Shown: in pieces, positions 26,557 to 33,501 of the stretch | How positions within the stretch are numbered: the first letter of the stretch is position 1 | Layout of the letters: every line of letters starts with the position of its first letter | The notes under the pieces: model-generated | Seen by the model: the letters and a program-made list of their open reading frames with translations, nothing else | Databases searched by the model: none | What the model was told of the DNA's origin: nothing | NCBI RefSeq assembly: GCF_022844385.1 | Contig: NZ_JALHLX010000029.1 | Location: 1-33,501 of the forward strand | DNA from: Hydrogenophaga sp. | GTDB lineage: Bacteria; Pseudomonadota; Gammaproteobacteria; Burkholderiales; Burkholderiaceae_C | Direction: 5' to 3' | Length of the DNA stretch: 33,501 nucleotides | Translations under genes and position numbers: made by a program

Positions 26557-27411
26557 GTGAACACCTTGACCAACGCCGACCTGCACTGCCACTCCGTCGT
26601 CTCCGACGGCACCCTCACGCCCGAAGCGCTCGCACAGCGCGCGCGGGCCAACGGTGTCGAGTTGTGGGCCTTGACCGACCACGACGAGCTGGGAGGTCAA
26701 GACCGCGCCATGGCCGCAGCGCACGAGGTGGGCATGAGCTACCTCACCGGCGTCGAGATCTCCGTGAGCTTTCTGAACATCACGGTGCACATCGTCGGCC
26801 TGGGCATGGACCACACACACCCTGCCCTGCTGGCCGGGCTGCGGGCCACGCGCGGCGGGCGCGAACAGCGCGCGCGCGACATGAGCGACGACCTCGCCCG
26901 CGTGGGCATCAAGGGTGTTTACGAAGGCGCGCTGAAGTACGTGGGTAACCCCGAGCTGATCTCGCGCTCACACTTTGCACGCTACCTGGTCGAGATCGGG
27001 GTCAGCAAGGACACCAACGATGTGTTCCGCAAGTACATCACCGAAGGCAAGCCCGGCTTCGTGCCGCACCGCTGGGCCAAGCTGGCCGACGCAGTGGGCT
27101 GGATCACGCAGGCAGGCGGCGTGGCCGTCATTGCCCACCCGGGCCGCTACAAACTCACACCCAACGAAGAGTTCGCGCTGTTCACCGAGTTCAAGAGCCA
27201 CGGTGGTCAGGGCGTGGAGGTGATGACCGGTGCGCACAACCAGGCCGACTACGTCAAGTACGCCGGCTACTGCCAGGAGTTTGGTCTGGTCGCTTCGCGC
27301 GGCAGCGATTTCCACAGCCCGGAAGAGAGCCACATGGACCTGGGCAAACTGCCCGACCTGCCCGGCAGCGTCACGCCGGTGTGGGAGCTGTTGCAATCGC
27401 GCATCCACTGA
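26557..27411 (+). CDS. rnm: PHP-domain phosphoesterase, RNase AM/YciV-like
   Basis: A 284-residue metal-dependent phosphoesterase of the PHP family. The closest known member is E. coli YciV (Rnm, TrpH), which removes 5'-terminal nucleotides of rRNA precursors and hydrolyses 3',5'-nucleoside bisphosphates. Metal ligands are visible as DLHCHSVVSDG (D8, H10, H12), ALTDHDE (D41, H42, D43), the IAHPGRY segment near residue 192 and GSDFHSPEE near 250. The start is GTG at 26557, supported by the adjacent -10 element. Its stop overlaps the EamA start (TGATG). In E. coli yciV is followed directly by yciO; here a transporter gene lies between them, which supports the orthology. Substrate is from family knowledge. 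Confidence 0.88.
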   Translation: MNTLTNADLHCHSVVSDGTLTPEALAQRARANGVELWALTDHDELGGQDRAMAAAHEVGMSYLTGVEISVSFLNITVHIVGLGMDHTHPALLAGLRATRGGREQRARDMSDDLARVGIKGVYEGALKYVGNPELISRSHFARYLVEIGVSKDTNDVFRKYITEGKPGFVPHRWAKLADAVGWITQAGGVAVIAHPGRYKLTPNEEFALFTEFKSHGGQGVEVMTGAHNQADYVKYAGYCQEFGLVASRGSDFHSPEESHMDLGKLPDLPGSVTPVWELLQSRIH

Positions 27412-28319
27412 TGCCCGAACCGGCACGCCGCACCCCGGCGCACGCCCTGCTGGGCATCGCTTTCCTCATTGCGGCCACGGCCTGCTTTGCGGTGCTCGAC
27501 ACCACCGTCAAGTACGTGGGTGCATTCGTCTCGGTGCTGGTGGCGGTCTGGTTCCGCTACGTTTTTCATGCGGTGGCTGTATCGGCCATCATGTTGCCGC
27601 TGCGCGGACGGCGGCTGTGGCAGACCGCGCACCCCCGCTACCAGGTGCTGCGGGGGTGCCTGCTGCTCATGGTCAGCATCATGTCCTTCGTCAGCGTGCA
27701 GTTCATGCCGGTGGGTGAATTCACGGCCATCATCATGATCTCACCGCTGGCGGTCACCCTGCTGGCGGCGCTGTTCCTGAAGGAAGACGTGTCGGTACTG
27801 CGCTGGGCGCTGGTCGCTGGCGGCTTTGCCGGTGCACTGCTGGTGGTGCAGCCTGGCAGGGAGGTGATCGGCTGGGCCAGCCTGCTACCGCTGGTGATGG
27901 TGTTCACCTACGCCTGGTTCCAGATCCTCACCAGCAAGATGGCGCGCACCGAAGACCCGATGACGATGCACTTCTACACCGGCTGGGTCGGCGCGCTGAT
28001 GGCCAGCCTGGCGCTGCCTTTCGTGTGGCAGGTCATCCCGGATGCACGCACCTTCGCCTTGTTGTGCCTCATCGGCCTCATGGGCACGGTGGGGCACTTC
28101 CTGCTCATCCTCGCATTTGCAAGAGCCCCGGCGTCCACGCTGACCCCCTACCTGTACACCCAGATCGGATTCGCCATGCTGTGCGGCTGGGCCGTGTTCG
28201 GCCACGCACCCGGCCCGCTGGAGCTCGCCGGCATCGGCATGATCGTGCTCTGTGGCGCTACGGCCAGCTGGCTCACCGCACGCGATCGCCGCTTGCCCGT
28301 CGAACAGCCCGAGGCTTGA
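27411..28319 (+). CDS. EamA/DMT-family transporter
   Basis: A 302-residue inner-membrane protein of the drug/metabolite transporter superfamily, with about ten membrane helices and two EamA repeats. The first covers about 12-140 (LLGIAFLIAATACFAVLDTTVKY, then FTAIIMISPLAVTLLAALFLKEDV) and the second about 150-290 (ending LELAGIGMIVLCGATASWL). Such proteins export or import amino acids, metabolites or drugs; nothing here shows the substrate. The ATG shares one base with the stop of the PHP phosphatase, so it is translated from the same mRNA. The C-terminal tail is short and cytoplasmic. Confidence 0.9.
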   Translation: MPEPARRTPAHALLGIAFLIAATACFAVLDTTVKYVGAFVSVLVAVWFRYVFHAVAVSAIMLPLRGRRLWQTAHPRYQVLRGCLLLMVSIMSFVSVQFMPVGEFTAIIMISPLAVTLLAALFLKEDVSVLRWALVAGGFAGALLVVQPGREVIGWASLLPLVMVFTYAWFQILTSKMARTEDPMTMHFYTGWVGALMASLALPFVWQVIPDARTFALLCLIGLMGTVGHFLLILAFARAPASTLTPYLYTQIGFAMLCGWAVFGHAPGPLELAGIGMIVLCGATASWLTARDRRLPVEQPEA

Positions 28320-28326
28320 GCGGGAT

Positions 28327-28332
28327 CACAAT
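28327..28332 (+). promoter_or_regulatory. Putative -10 element of yciO (leaderless)
   Basis: CACAAT ends six bases before the yciO ATG at 28339 and no ribosome site is seen. It could give a leaderless message in addition to read-through from the upstream genes. Confidence 0.35.
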
Positions 28333-28338
28333 CGCTTC

Positions 28339-28974
28339 ATGTCCCAGCTCTTCGAAGTCCACCCCGACAATCCCCAGCCGCGCCTGCTCAAACAAGCCGT
28401 CCAGTTGCTTGAGCGCGGCGGCGTGCTGGCCGTGCCCACCGATTCCAGTTATGCACTGGTCTGCCACCTGGACGACAAGACCGCCGCCGACCGGCTGCGC
28501 CGCATCCGCCAGGTGGACGACAAGCACCACCTCACCCTGATCTGCCGCGACCTGAGCGAACTCGCCAGCTACGCGCGGGTGGACAACCGCCAGTACCGGC
28601 TGTTGAAACTCGCCACACCCGGGCCCTACACCTTCATATTGGAGGCCAGCAAAGAGGTACCGCGGCGGCTGAGCCATCCTTCGCGCAAAACCATCGGCCT
28701 GCGCGTGCCCGAGCACAAGACCCTGCTGGAGCTGCTGGGTCTGCACGGCGCACCGCTGTTGTCCACCACGCTGATCCTGCCGGGCCAGACCGACCCGCTG
28801 AACGACGCGCAGGAGATCCGCGCACACCTGCAGCACGAACTGGCTGGTGTGATCGATGCCGGCGCCTGTGCGCTGGAAGCCACCACAGTGATAGACCTCA
28901 CCCCGATGGGCGATGGCGGTGAGCCTGAGGTGATTCGCCAGGGCCAGGGAGCACTCGGCCCGCTGGGGCTCTGA
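28339..28974 (+). CDS. yciO: YciO, Sua5/TsaC-family protein
   Basis: A 211-residue cytoplasmic protein of the YrdC/Sua5 fold. It follows E. coli YciO closely from the first residues (MSQLFEVHPDNPQPRLLKQAV) through PTDSSYALVC, DDKHHLTLICRDLSELASY, PGPYTFIL, EVPRR and TTVIDLT. TsaC makes the threonylcarbamoyl-adenylate used for t6A37 in tRNA; YciO proteins share the fold but their activity is weaker or different, so this is probably not the main t6A enzyme. Its place two genes after the rnm-like gene repeats the E. coli order. Annotation pipelines will often call it L-threonylcarbamoyladenylate synthase. Confidence 0.92.
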   Translation: MSQLFEVHPDNPQPRLLKQAVQLLERGGVLAVPTDSSYALVCHLDDKTAADRLRRIRQVDDKHHLTLICRDLSELASYARVDNRQYRLLKLATPGPYTFILEASKEVPRRLSHPSRKTIGLRVPEHKTLLELLGLHGAPLLSTTLILPGQTDPLNDAQEIRAHLQHELAGVIDAGACALEATTVIDLTPMGDGGEPEVIRQGQGALGPLGL

Positions 28975-29038
28975 GCCCGCCCGCCGGGAGCGTTCGCCCA
29001 CTCTGGGACAATACGCGTTTGCTCCCAGCGCACCCTCC

Positions 29039-29707
29039 ATGGATTTCGCCCAGATCGTTCAAACCGTTGCCATCTACGCCATACCGGTGCTGTTCGCCAT
29101 CACGCTGCACGAGGCGGCGCACGGGTACGCAGCCAGGCATTTCGGCGACCGCACGGCCGAACTGATGGGACGCATCACGCTCAACCCGGTCAAGCACATC
29201 GACCCGGTCGGCACGATCGCAATGCCGCTCGTTCTTTATTTCGCCACGGCGGGCGCCTTCCTGTTCGGCTACGCCAAGCCGGTGCCGGTGAATTTCGGGC
29301 GGCTGCGCAACCCCAAACGCGACATGGTGTGGGTGGCCCTCGCAGGTCCCGGCGCCAACCTGCTCCAGGCCATCGCCTGGACCATCCTGCTGTATGTGCT
29401 GGTGGCCACAGGCACCCAGGAACCCTTCTTCCTGCAGATGTGCCGCGCCGGCGTGCTGGTGAACCTGGTCATGTTCGCCTTCAACCTCTTCCCCCTGCCC
29501 CCGCTGGACGGCGGCCGCATCCTGGTGGGCCTGCTGCCCCTGCGCCAGGCCGAGCTGGTCTCGCGTGTGGAGCCTTGGGGCTTCTTCATCGTGATGGCAC
29601 TGGTCATCAGCGGTGTGGTCGGCAACCTCTGGCTGCGCCCGCTGATGATGCTCACCGAAAGCGCCATCCTGGTGCTGCTCACCCCCCTTCGCATGCTCAT
29701 CCTCTAA
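29039..29707 (+). CDS. Site-2 protease family (M50) membrane protein
   Basis: A 222-residue inner-membrane metalloprotease of peptidase family M50. The zinc motif HEAAH is at 24-28 inside the first helix and the third ligand Asp157 is in NLFPLPPLDGGR (149-160). About five to six membrane segments are visible and there is no PDZ or CBS domain, so it is the short YwhC-like type rather than RseP. It may cut transmembrane substrates, but none is known. A GACAAT -10-like box at 29007-29012 within a CTGGGA/TCCCAG inverted repeat lies 26 bases before the ATG. The stop codon abuts the trpS ATG directly, so the two are in one operon. Confidence 0.9.
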   Translation: MDFAQIVQTVAIYAIPVLFAITLHEAAHGYAARHFGDRTAELMGRITLNPVKHIDPVGTIAMPLVLYFATAGAFLFGYAKPVPVNFGRLRNPKRDMVWVALAGPGANLLQAIAWTILLYVLVATGTQEPFFLQMCRAGVLVNLVMFAFNLFPLPPLDGGRILVGLLPLRQAELVSRVEPWGFFIVMALVISGVVGNLWLRPLMMLTESAILVLLTPLRMLIL

Positions 29708-31000
29708 ATGAAAACCCAACGCGTCCTCACCGGCATCACCACCTCGGGCACGCCCCACCTGGGCAACTACGTGGGCGCGGTGCGTCCCACCGTGCGAGCC
29801 AGCCGGCTGGCCGAGGTCGAGAGTTTTTATTTCCTGGCCGACTACCACGCGCTGATCAAGGTGGGCGCGCCTGCACGCGTGCAGCGCTCCACGCTGGAGA
29901 TCGCTGCCACCTGGCTGGCCTGCGGACTCGACCCCGAGAAGGTCACCTTCTACCGCCAGTCCGACATTCCGGAGATCCCCGAACTCACCTGGTTCCTCAC
30001 CTGCGTGACCGGCAAGGGCGTGCTCAACCGCGCGCACGCCTACAAGGCCTCGGTCGACAAGAACAACGCAGCCAACGTGGACCCGGACGCCGGTGTGACT
30101 GCCGGCCTGTTCATGTACCCGGTATTGATGGCGGCCGACATCCTCATGTTCAACGCGCACCAGGTGCCGGTGGGGCGCGACCAGATACAGCACATCGAGA
30201 TGGCGCGCGACATCGCCGCCAGCTTCAACCACCTCTATGGCGAACACTTCACGCTGCCCGAAGCCGCCATTGAAGACCATGTGGCCACCTTGCCCGGTCT
30301 GGACGGCCGCAAGATGAGCAAGAGCTACGACAACACCATCCCGTTGTTTGCGCCGCGCGATCAGCTGAAGAAACTCATCATGGGCATCGTGACCGACTCG
30401 CGCGCGCCGGGCGAGTCCAAGTCCACCGAGGACTCTGCGCTGTTCCAGCTCTACCAGGCCTTCGCCTCGCCCGACGAAACCGCTGCGCTGGCCAAGGCCT
30501 ATGCCGACGGCATTGCGTGGGGTGAAGCGAAAGAGCTCCTGTTCGAGCGGCTGGACCAGGAGATTGCGCCCATGCGGGCGGTCTATGACGAACTCATCCA
30601 GGAACCCGCGCGCATCGAAAAAACCCTGAAGGCCGGCGCTGACAAGGCCCGCGCCATCGCCACACCCTTCACCGCCAGGCTGCGTCATGCCGTAGGACTC
30701 CGGCCGCTGCAGACGGTGGCCGCACCCGCGGCGAGCAAAGCCGGCAAGGCCAGCGCACCCGCCTTCAAGCAGTACCGCGAGCAAGACGGCCTGTTCTATT
30801 TCAAGCTGCTGGATGCCCAAGGCGCCCTGCTGCTGCAAAGCACCGGCTTTGCCGCTCCGCGCGCCGCAGCCCAGGCCATGGCGCAGTTGCAGCGCGAGGG
30901 CAGCGCCGCGCTGGATGCGCTGTCCAGCCAGATCGCCAGCCGTGGCGAGGCCAGCGCGTTGGAAACAGCACTGCGCTCTTTCAGCGAGCCAGGCGTCTGA
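29708..31000 (+). CDS. trpS: Tryptophanyl-tRNA synthetase with C-terminal extension
   Basis: A 430-residue class I aminoacyl-tRNA synthetase that charges tRNA-Trp. The HIGH-equivalent is HLGN (17-20) and KMSKS is at 202-206; PVGRDQIQHIE and the catalytic core are normal. The usual enzyme ends near residue 335. Here a low-complexity Ala/Lys linker (336-352) leads to an extra domain at about 358-398 with GLFYFKLLDAQGALLLQSTGF, which resembles the DUF1508/YegP repeat, then a helical tail. The ATG follows the M50 stop with no gap. The extension's role is unknown; related Comamonadaceae enzymes appear to share it, from memory. Confidence 0.95.
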   Translation: MKTQRVLTGITTSGTPHLGNYVGAVRPTVRASRLAEVESFYFLADYHALIKVGAPARVQRSTLEIAATWLACGLDPEKVTFYRQSDIPEIPELTWFLTCVTGKGVLNRAHAYKASVDKNNAANVDPDAGVTAGLFMYPVLMAADILMFNAHQVPVGRDQIQHIEMARDIAASFNHLYGEHFTLPEAAIEDHVATLPGLDGRKMSKSYDNTIPLFAPRDQLKKLIMGIVTDSRAPGESKSTEDSALFQLYQAFASPDETAALAKAYADGIAWGEAKELLFERLDQEIAPMRAVYDELIQEPARIEKTLKAGADKARAIATPFTARLRHAVGLRPLQTVAAPAASKAGKASAPAFKQYREQDGLFYFKLLDAQGALLLQSTGFAAPRAAAQAMAQLQREGSAALDALSSQIASRGEASALETALRSFSEPGV

Positions 31001-31245
31001 TGTGGCATCTGGACATTTGTATGAAGCCGCAGCAGACCCGGTTCCGGGGCAGCCGTTCGCGTGCCAACCGGCCGTGGACCATCGGCGTACCATATGGGGT
31101 ATCCGGGTCCGCGCCGTTCACGGACATCCCTTCCGTGCCGCAAGTCCCACTTCGGACCCGATTTCGCCGGAGGCCGCTATCGCCAAAGCCCCAACTTGTC
31201 GATATGCTCTTCAGTTGAAACCATTTATTACCAGCACAGCCCGTT
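31001..31245. other. Intergenic DNA with nested inverted repeats
   Basis: No gene is visible. An 8-bp perfect pair (31104-31111 with 31153-31160) encloses a 6-bp pair (31119-31124 with 31132-31137), so an RNA across it would fold into a stem with an internal hairpin. There is no T-tract. A TTGAAA at 31215-31220 could be a -35 box for the response regulator, without a clear -10. Confidence 0.45.
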
Positions 31246-31839
31246 ATGAGTATTTTTGTTATTGACGATCATCCACTCATGCGCGAAGCCGTCGTCATGC
31301 TGCTTCGCCGCCTGCGTGCTTCCACCCAGGTGATCGAACTCGAACGCCTGGCGTCGGTGAGCAAGGCCATCGCCGAACACGGCGAACCCGAACTGGTCTG
31401 CCTCGATCTCAAGCTGCCCGACACCAACGGTGTTTCGGGCGTTCGCGAAGTCCGGCAGATGCTGCCCGACACTTCCCTGATCGTGTTGTCGGCTTCGCCT
31501 TCTTCTGACTATGAAGACCTCGCCCGTGAAGCCGGCGCAGATGCCTATGTGGAGAAGTCGGCCGGTGCCGCGCAGATTGCCAAGGTGCTGCGCGAATTCC
31601 TGGCCGAAGAAGTGGAAGACGAGAACGCCCCCACCATTCCCGACAAACTGTCCAAGCGCCAGAAACAACTGCTGGTCATGCTGGACCGGGGGCTGAGCAA
31701 CCGCGACATCGCTGAACAACTGCAAATCAGCGAGCACACCGTCAAGGTGCACCTGTGGCGCCTGTTCCGCCGCCTCAACGTCAAGAGCCGCTCGCAAGCC
31801 AGCCACCTGGCCCGAACCGCAGGCCTGCTTGACCTTTGA
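31246..31839 (+). CDS. LuxR/NarL-type response regulator
   Basis: A 197-residue two-component transcription regulator. The receiver domain (1-120) has the acidic pair Asp7-Asp8, phosphoacceptor Asp54 in VCLDLKLP, Ser82 and Lys104 in VEKSAG. An acidic linker (EEVEDENAPT) leads to a C-terminal helix-turn-helix of the LuxR type, LSKRQKQLLVMLDRGLSNRDIAEQLQISEHTVKVHLWRLFRRL (135-177). The linker is short and the product a little smaller than typical NarL proteins. Its likely kinase partner is the converging gene 25 bases downstream. Target genes cannot be read. No clear ribosome site precedes the ATG. Confidence 0.92.
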   Translation: MSIFVIDDHPLMREAVVMLLRRLRASTQVIELERLASVSKAIAEHGEPELVCLDLKLPDTNGVSGVREVRQMLPDTSLIVLSASPSSDYEDLAREAGADAYVEKSAGAAQIAKVLREFLAEEVEDENAPTIPDKLSKRQKQLLVMLDRGLSNRDIAEQLQISEHTVKVHLWRLFRRLNVKSRSQASHLARTAGLLDL

Positions 31840-31864
31840 TGGACCGTCGCGACGCGGCCTGTGA

Positions 31865-33322
31865 TCAGGTCGCCGCGCGCACCACCGTGGGCTCCGGCAG
31901 CCCGGCGGCTTCTTGCTGGGTGAAGGCCGGCAGCATCACCCGGAACACACTTCCCCGGTTCGCCTCCGAACTCAGGGCCAGTTGGTATCCCATCAACGAC
32001 GCCAGTTTGGACACGATGGTCAATCCCAGGCCCAGGCTGTCCTCCGTGCCCTGGTGTTGCGACACCCTGAAAAACTCCTGGAAGATAGCCTGCTGATGCT
32101 CGCGTGCGATGCCCACGCCGGTGTCCCACACCTCGAACACCAGCATGTCCTCGCGGTGTCGCAAGGCCAGCAACACCCCGCCCTGATGCGTGTGCCGCAA
32201 GGCGTTCGACACCAGATTGCCCAGGATGCGGCGCAGCACCACCGGGTCAGACCACAAGGTGGTGGGTCGGGTGTGTGAACGCAGGCGCAGCGACTTCCCC
32301 ACCGCCACCGGCTCGAACTGCAGCGACAGGTCGGCGAACAGCTTCTCCACATCCACATGCTGCAACCGCACCTTGTAGTTGCCGGCGTCGATGCGCGTCA
32401 GGTCAAACAGGGAGTCGAACAGTTCGTTGATGGCGCGTGTGGACTGCAGGATGCGCGGCGCGATGTCGCGCGCCATCTCGGGTTCGGTGGCCAACCAGTC
32501 GGCGTAAAGACTCAGCGCATGCACCGGCTGGCGAAGATCGTGCGCAGCCGACGCCAGGAAGCGGTTCTTGGTGGCCACGGCACGCAGGGAGGCGCGTGTC
32601 TGCAGAGTCAGCGAGTCGATCAGCTCCTGGTTGGAGAACTGCAGTTCGAAACTGGCCCGGTGCACCTCGTGCATGCGCGTGCCGGTCATGAACAGCAAGC
32701 CCCAGAACGCCACCAGCAGCGCCATGAGCACCAGACCGGTCTGGAGGAAACCGCCTGGTTGGGGCAGCGCCAGCGTGACGATCACCAGACCCATGAGCAC
32801 CGAGAACATGAGTGCGTTGGCGTAGGTACGGTAGACCGGCAGGTAGGCGCTGAAGGCAGTGAGCGTCAGCAAGCCCTGGCCGAGCACCACCAGAGCACAC
32901 ACAAACTGGGTGGAAATCGGCGCTTGCTGGTAGCTCAGCAGCACCGGCCCGCCCCACAGCAACGCCATGACGGCCCAGGTCCAGTGGTAGCGTTTGATGA
33001 AGGTGATGCGCTGCGGACCCTCGAGGCTGTCGTGGCGCAGGCGGTAGATGCCGATCAGGCGGTAGCGGTACACCAGCATCGCCAGCATCAGCACGGTCCA
33101 GACCAGCAGCCCCAGCGTGTTGACATCGCCCGCCATCATGAACACCAGCACTGGCAAAGACAACATGGCCGCCAGCAGCGACGCCCCCATGTTGTCCATC
33201 AGCACACCGATGAGCTGGGAGTTCACCCAGTGGTCGCGCACCTCAGGCGAAGCCGGCATGTGCTGGTAAGTCGCGGGTTGGGTGTCGACGAGCATGGGGT
33301 GATGGAAGCGGCGGTGGGGCAT
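31865..33322 (-). CDS. Membrane sensor histidine kinase
   Basis: A 485-residue inner-membrane kinase. Six or so membrane helices fill residues 45-215 with no large periplasmic domain, so the signal is probably sensed within the membrane. A short coiled region (220-250) precedes the dimerisation box AAHDLRQPVHALSLYA with phosphoacceptor His261. The ATPase domain follows: N-box NLVSNALRHT (369-378), VWDTGVGI (398-405), QEFFRV and GLGLTIV (431-437). The HDLRQP form is typical of one kinase subgroup. The ATG at 33322 is chosen for a GGTGAG site just upstream; TTG at 33361 would extend it by 13 residues. It converges on the response regulator, an unusual orientation for a cognate pair. Confidence 0.9.
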   Translation of the reverse strand: MPHRRFHHPMLVDTQPATYQHMPASPEVRDHWVNSQLIGVLMDNMGASLLAAMLSLPVLVFMMAGDVNTLGLLVWTVLMLAMLVYRYRLIGIYRLRHDSLEGPQRITFIKRYHWTWAVMALLWGGPVLLSYQQAPISTQFVCALVVLGQGLLTLTAFSAYLPVYRTYANALMFSVLMGLVIVTLALPQPGGFLQTGLVLMALLVAFWGLLFMTGTRMHEVHRASFELQFSNQELIDSLTLQTRASLRAVATKNRFLASAAHDLRQPVHALSLYADWLATEPEMARDIAPRILQSTRAINELFDSLFDLTRIDAGNYKVRLQHVDVEKLFADLSLQFEPVAVGKSLRLRSHTRPTTLWSDPVVLRRILGNLVSNALRHTHQGGVLLALRHREDMLVFEVWDTGVGIAREHQQAIFQEFFRVSQHQGTEDSLGLGLTIVSKLASLMGYQLALSSEANRGSVFRVMLPAFTQQEAAGLPEPTVVRAAT

Positions 33323-33374
33323 TGTCTCACCGGCTTTGCGCGGCGGGTGGGCCGGCTTCAAGTGTCTGCCTGAC

Positions 33375-33383
33375 TGCTATACT
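33375..33383 (+). promoter_or_regulatory. Extended -10 promoter of tRNA-Ser
   Basis: TGCTATACT: a TG one base before the TATACT hexamer (33378-33383) makes an extended -10, which needs little or no -35. A GC-rich discriminator (GCGGG) follows, typical of stringently controlled stable-RNA promoters. Transcription would start near 33390, about 20 bases before the tRNA. Confidence 0.6.
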
Positions 33384-33410
33384 TGCGGGTTCGCGACGAA
33401 GACCAACACC

Positions 33411-33500
<90 letters not shown>

Positions 33501-33501
33501 A

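Noticed and set aside
23122..26820. A 1232-codon open frame on the minus strand across ppc
   Set aside because: It mirrors the third-position GC bias of ppc, has no family resemblance or ribosome site, and ppc itself is unmistakable on the other strand.
28898..31093. A 731-codon minus-strand frame opposite the M50 and trpS genes
   Set aside because: His/Gly/Gln-rich translation typical of antisense to GC-rich genes, with no start site or homology.

Overview
The window is GC-rich chromosomal DNA from a betaproteobacterium. It looks most like Burkholderiales, family Comamonadaceae (a Hydrogenophaga-, Acidovorax- or Rhodoferax-like organism). This rests on gene content and order: rluC divergent from rne, hemC-hemD-hemX-hemY divergent from ppc, a short H-NS protein with the KYRGPNGELW core, and protein sequences typical of that family. 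Genus and species cannot be settled by eye. Almost everything is housekeeping or core metabolism. I see no phage, insertion sequence, CRISPR array or toxin-antitoxin locus.

Layout. 1-2622 is the least ordinary part. A YhbS-like acetyltransferase and a coupled pair (small membrane-anchored protein plus DedA-type membrane protein) sit in non-coding DNA, bracketed by two inverted copies of a 32-bp repeat. 2623-6230 holds glycerate 2-kinase and hydroxypyruvate isomerase, divergent from an 8-oxoguanine deaminase-like amidohydrolase; together they suggest purine/glyoxylate catabolism. A REP-like inverted repeat follows (6337-6442). 6468-8559 is a two-gene chemotaxis operon, a secreted Cache-domain protein followed by a methyl-accepting chemotaxis protein, behind a good match to a sigma-28 (FliA) promoter. 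8728-10551 has a serine hydrolase coupled to a small membrane protein, divergent from a hydratase of the fumarylacetoacetase fold. 10643-14230 has a long-chain acyl-CoA synthetase, a nucleotide-sugar epimerase, a low-molecular-weight protein tyrosine phosphatase and H-NS.

14302-19192 is the rluC/rne locus, with a 0.6-kb structured leader before rne and a strong two-way terminator after it. 19213-23546 is the hemCDXY operon, tightly overlapped, and ppc lies divergent from it (23698-26532). 26557-31000 runs rnm/yciV-like PHP phosphatase, EamA transporter, yciO, M50 site-2 protease and trpS, a co-directional run of RNA- and translation-related genes. 31246-33322 is a response regulator and a sensor histidine kinase arranged tail to tail. 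The window ends with a complete tRNA-Ser(CGA).

Regulatory themes. Overlapping stop/start codons are frequent (hyi-ttuD, 126-aa gene-dedA, hydrolase-membrane protein, hemD-hemX-hemY, rnm-eamA). Several transcription units have a -10-like hexamer ending 6-7 nt before the start codon and no Shine-Dalgarno sequence, which suggests leaderless mRNAs. The best candidates for new biology are the FliA-driven secreted Cache/MCP pair, the DUF1508-like tail on TrpS, the rne leader and the 126-aa/DedA pair. None is proven by sequence alone.
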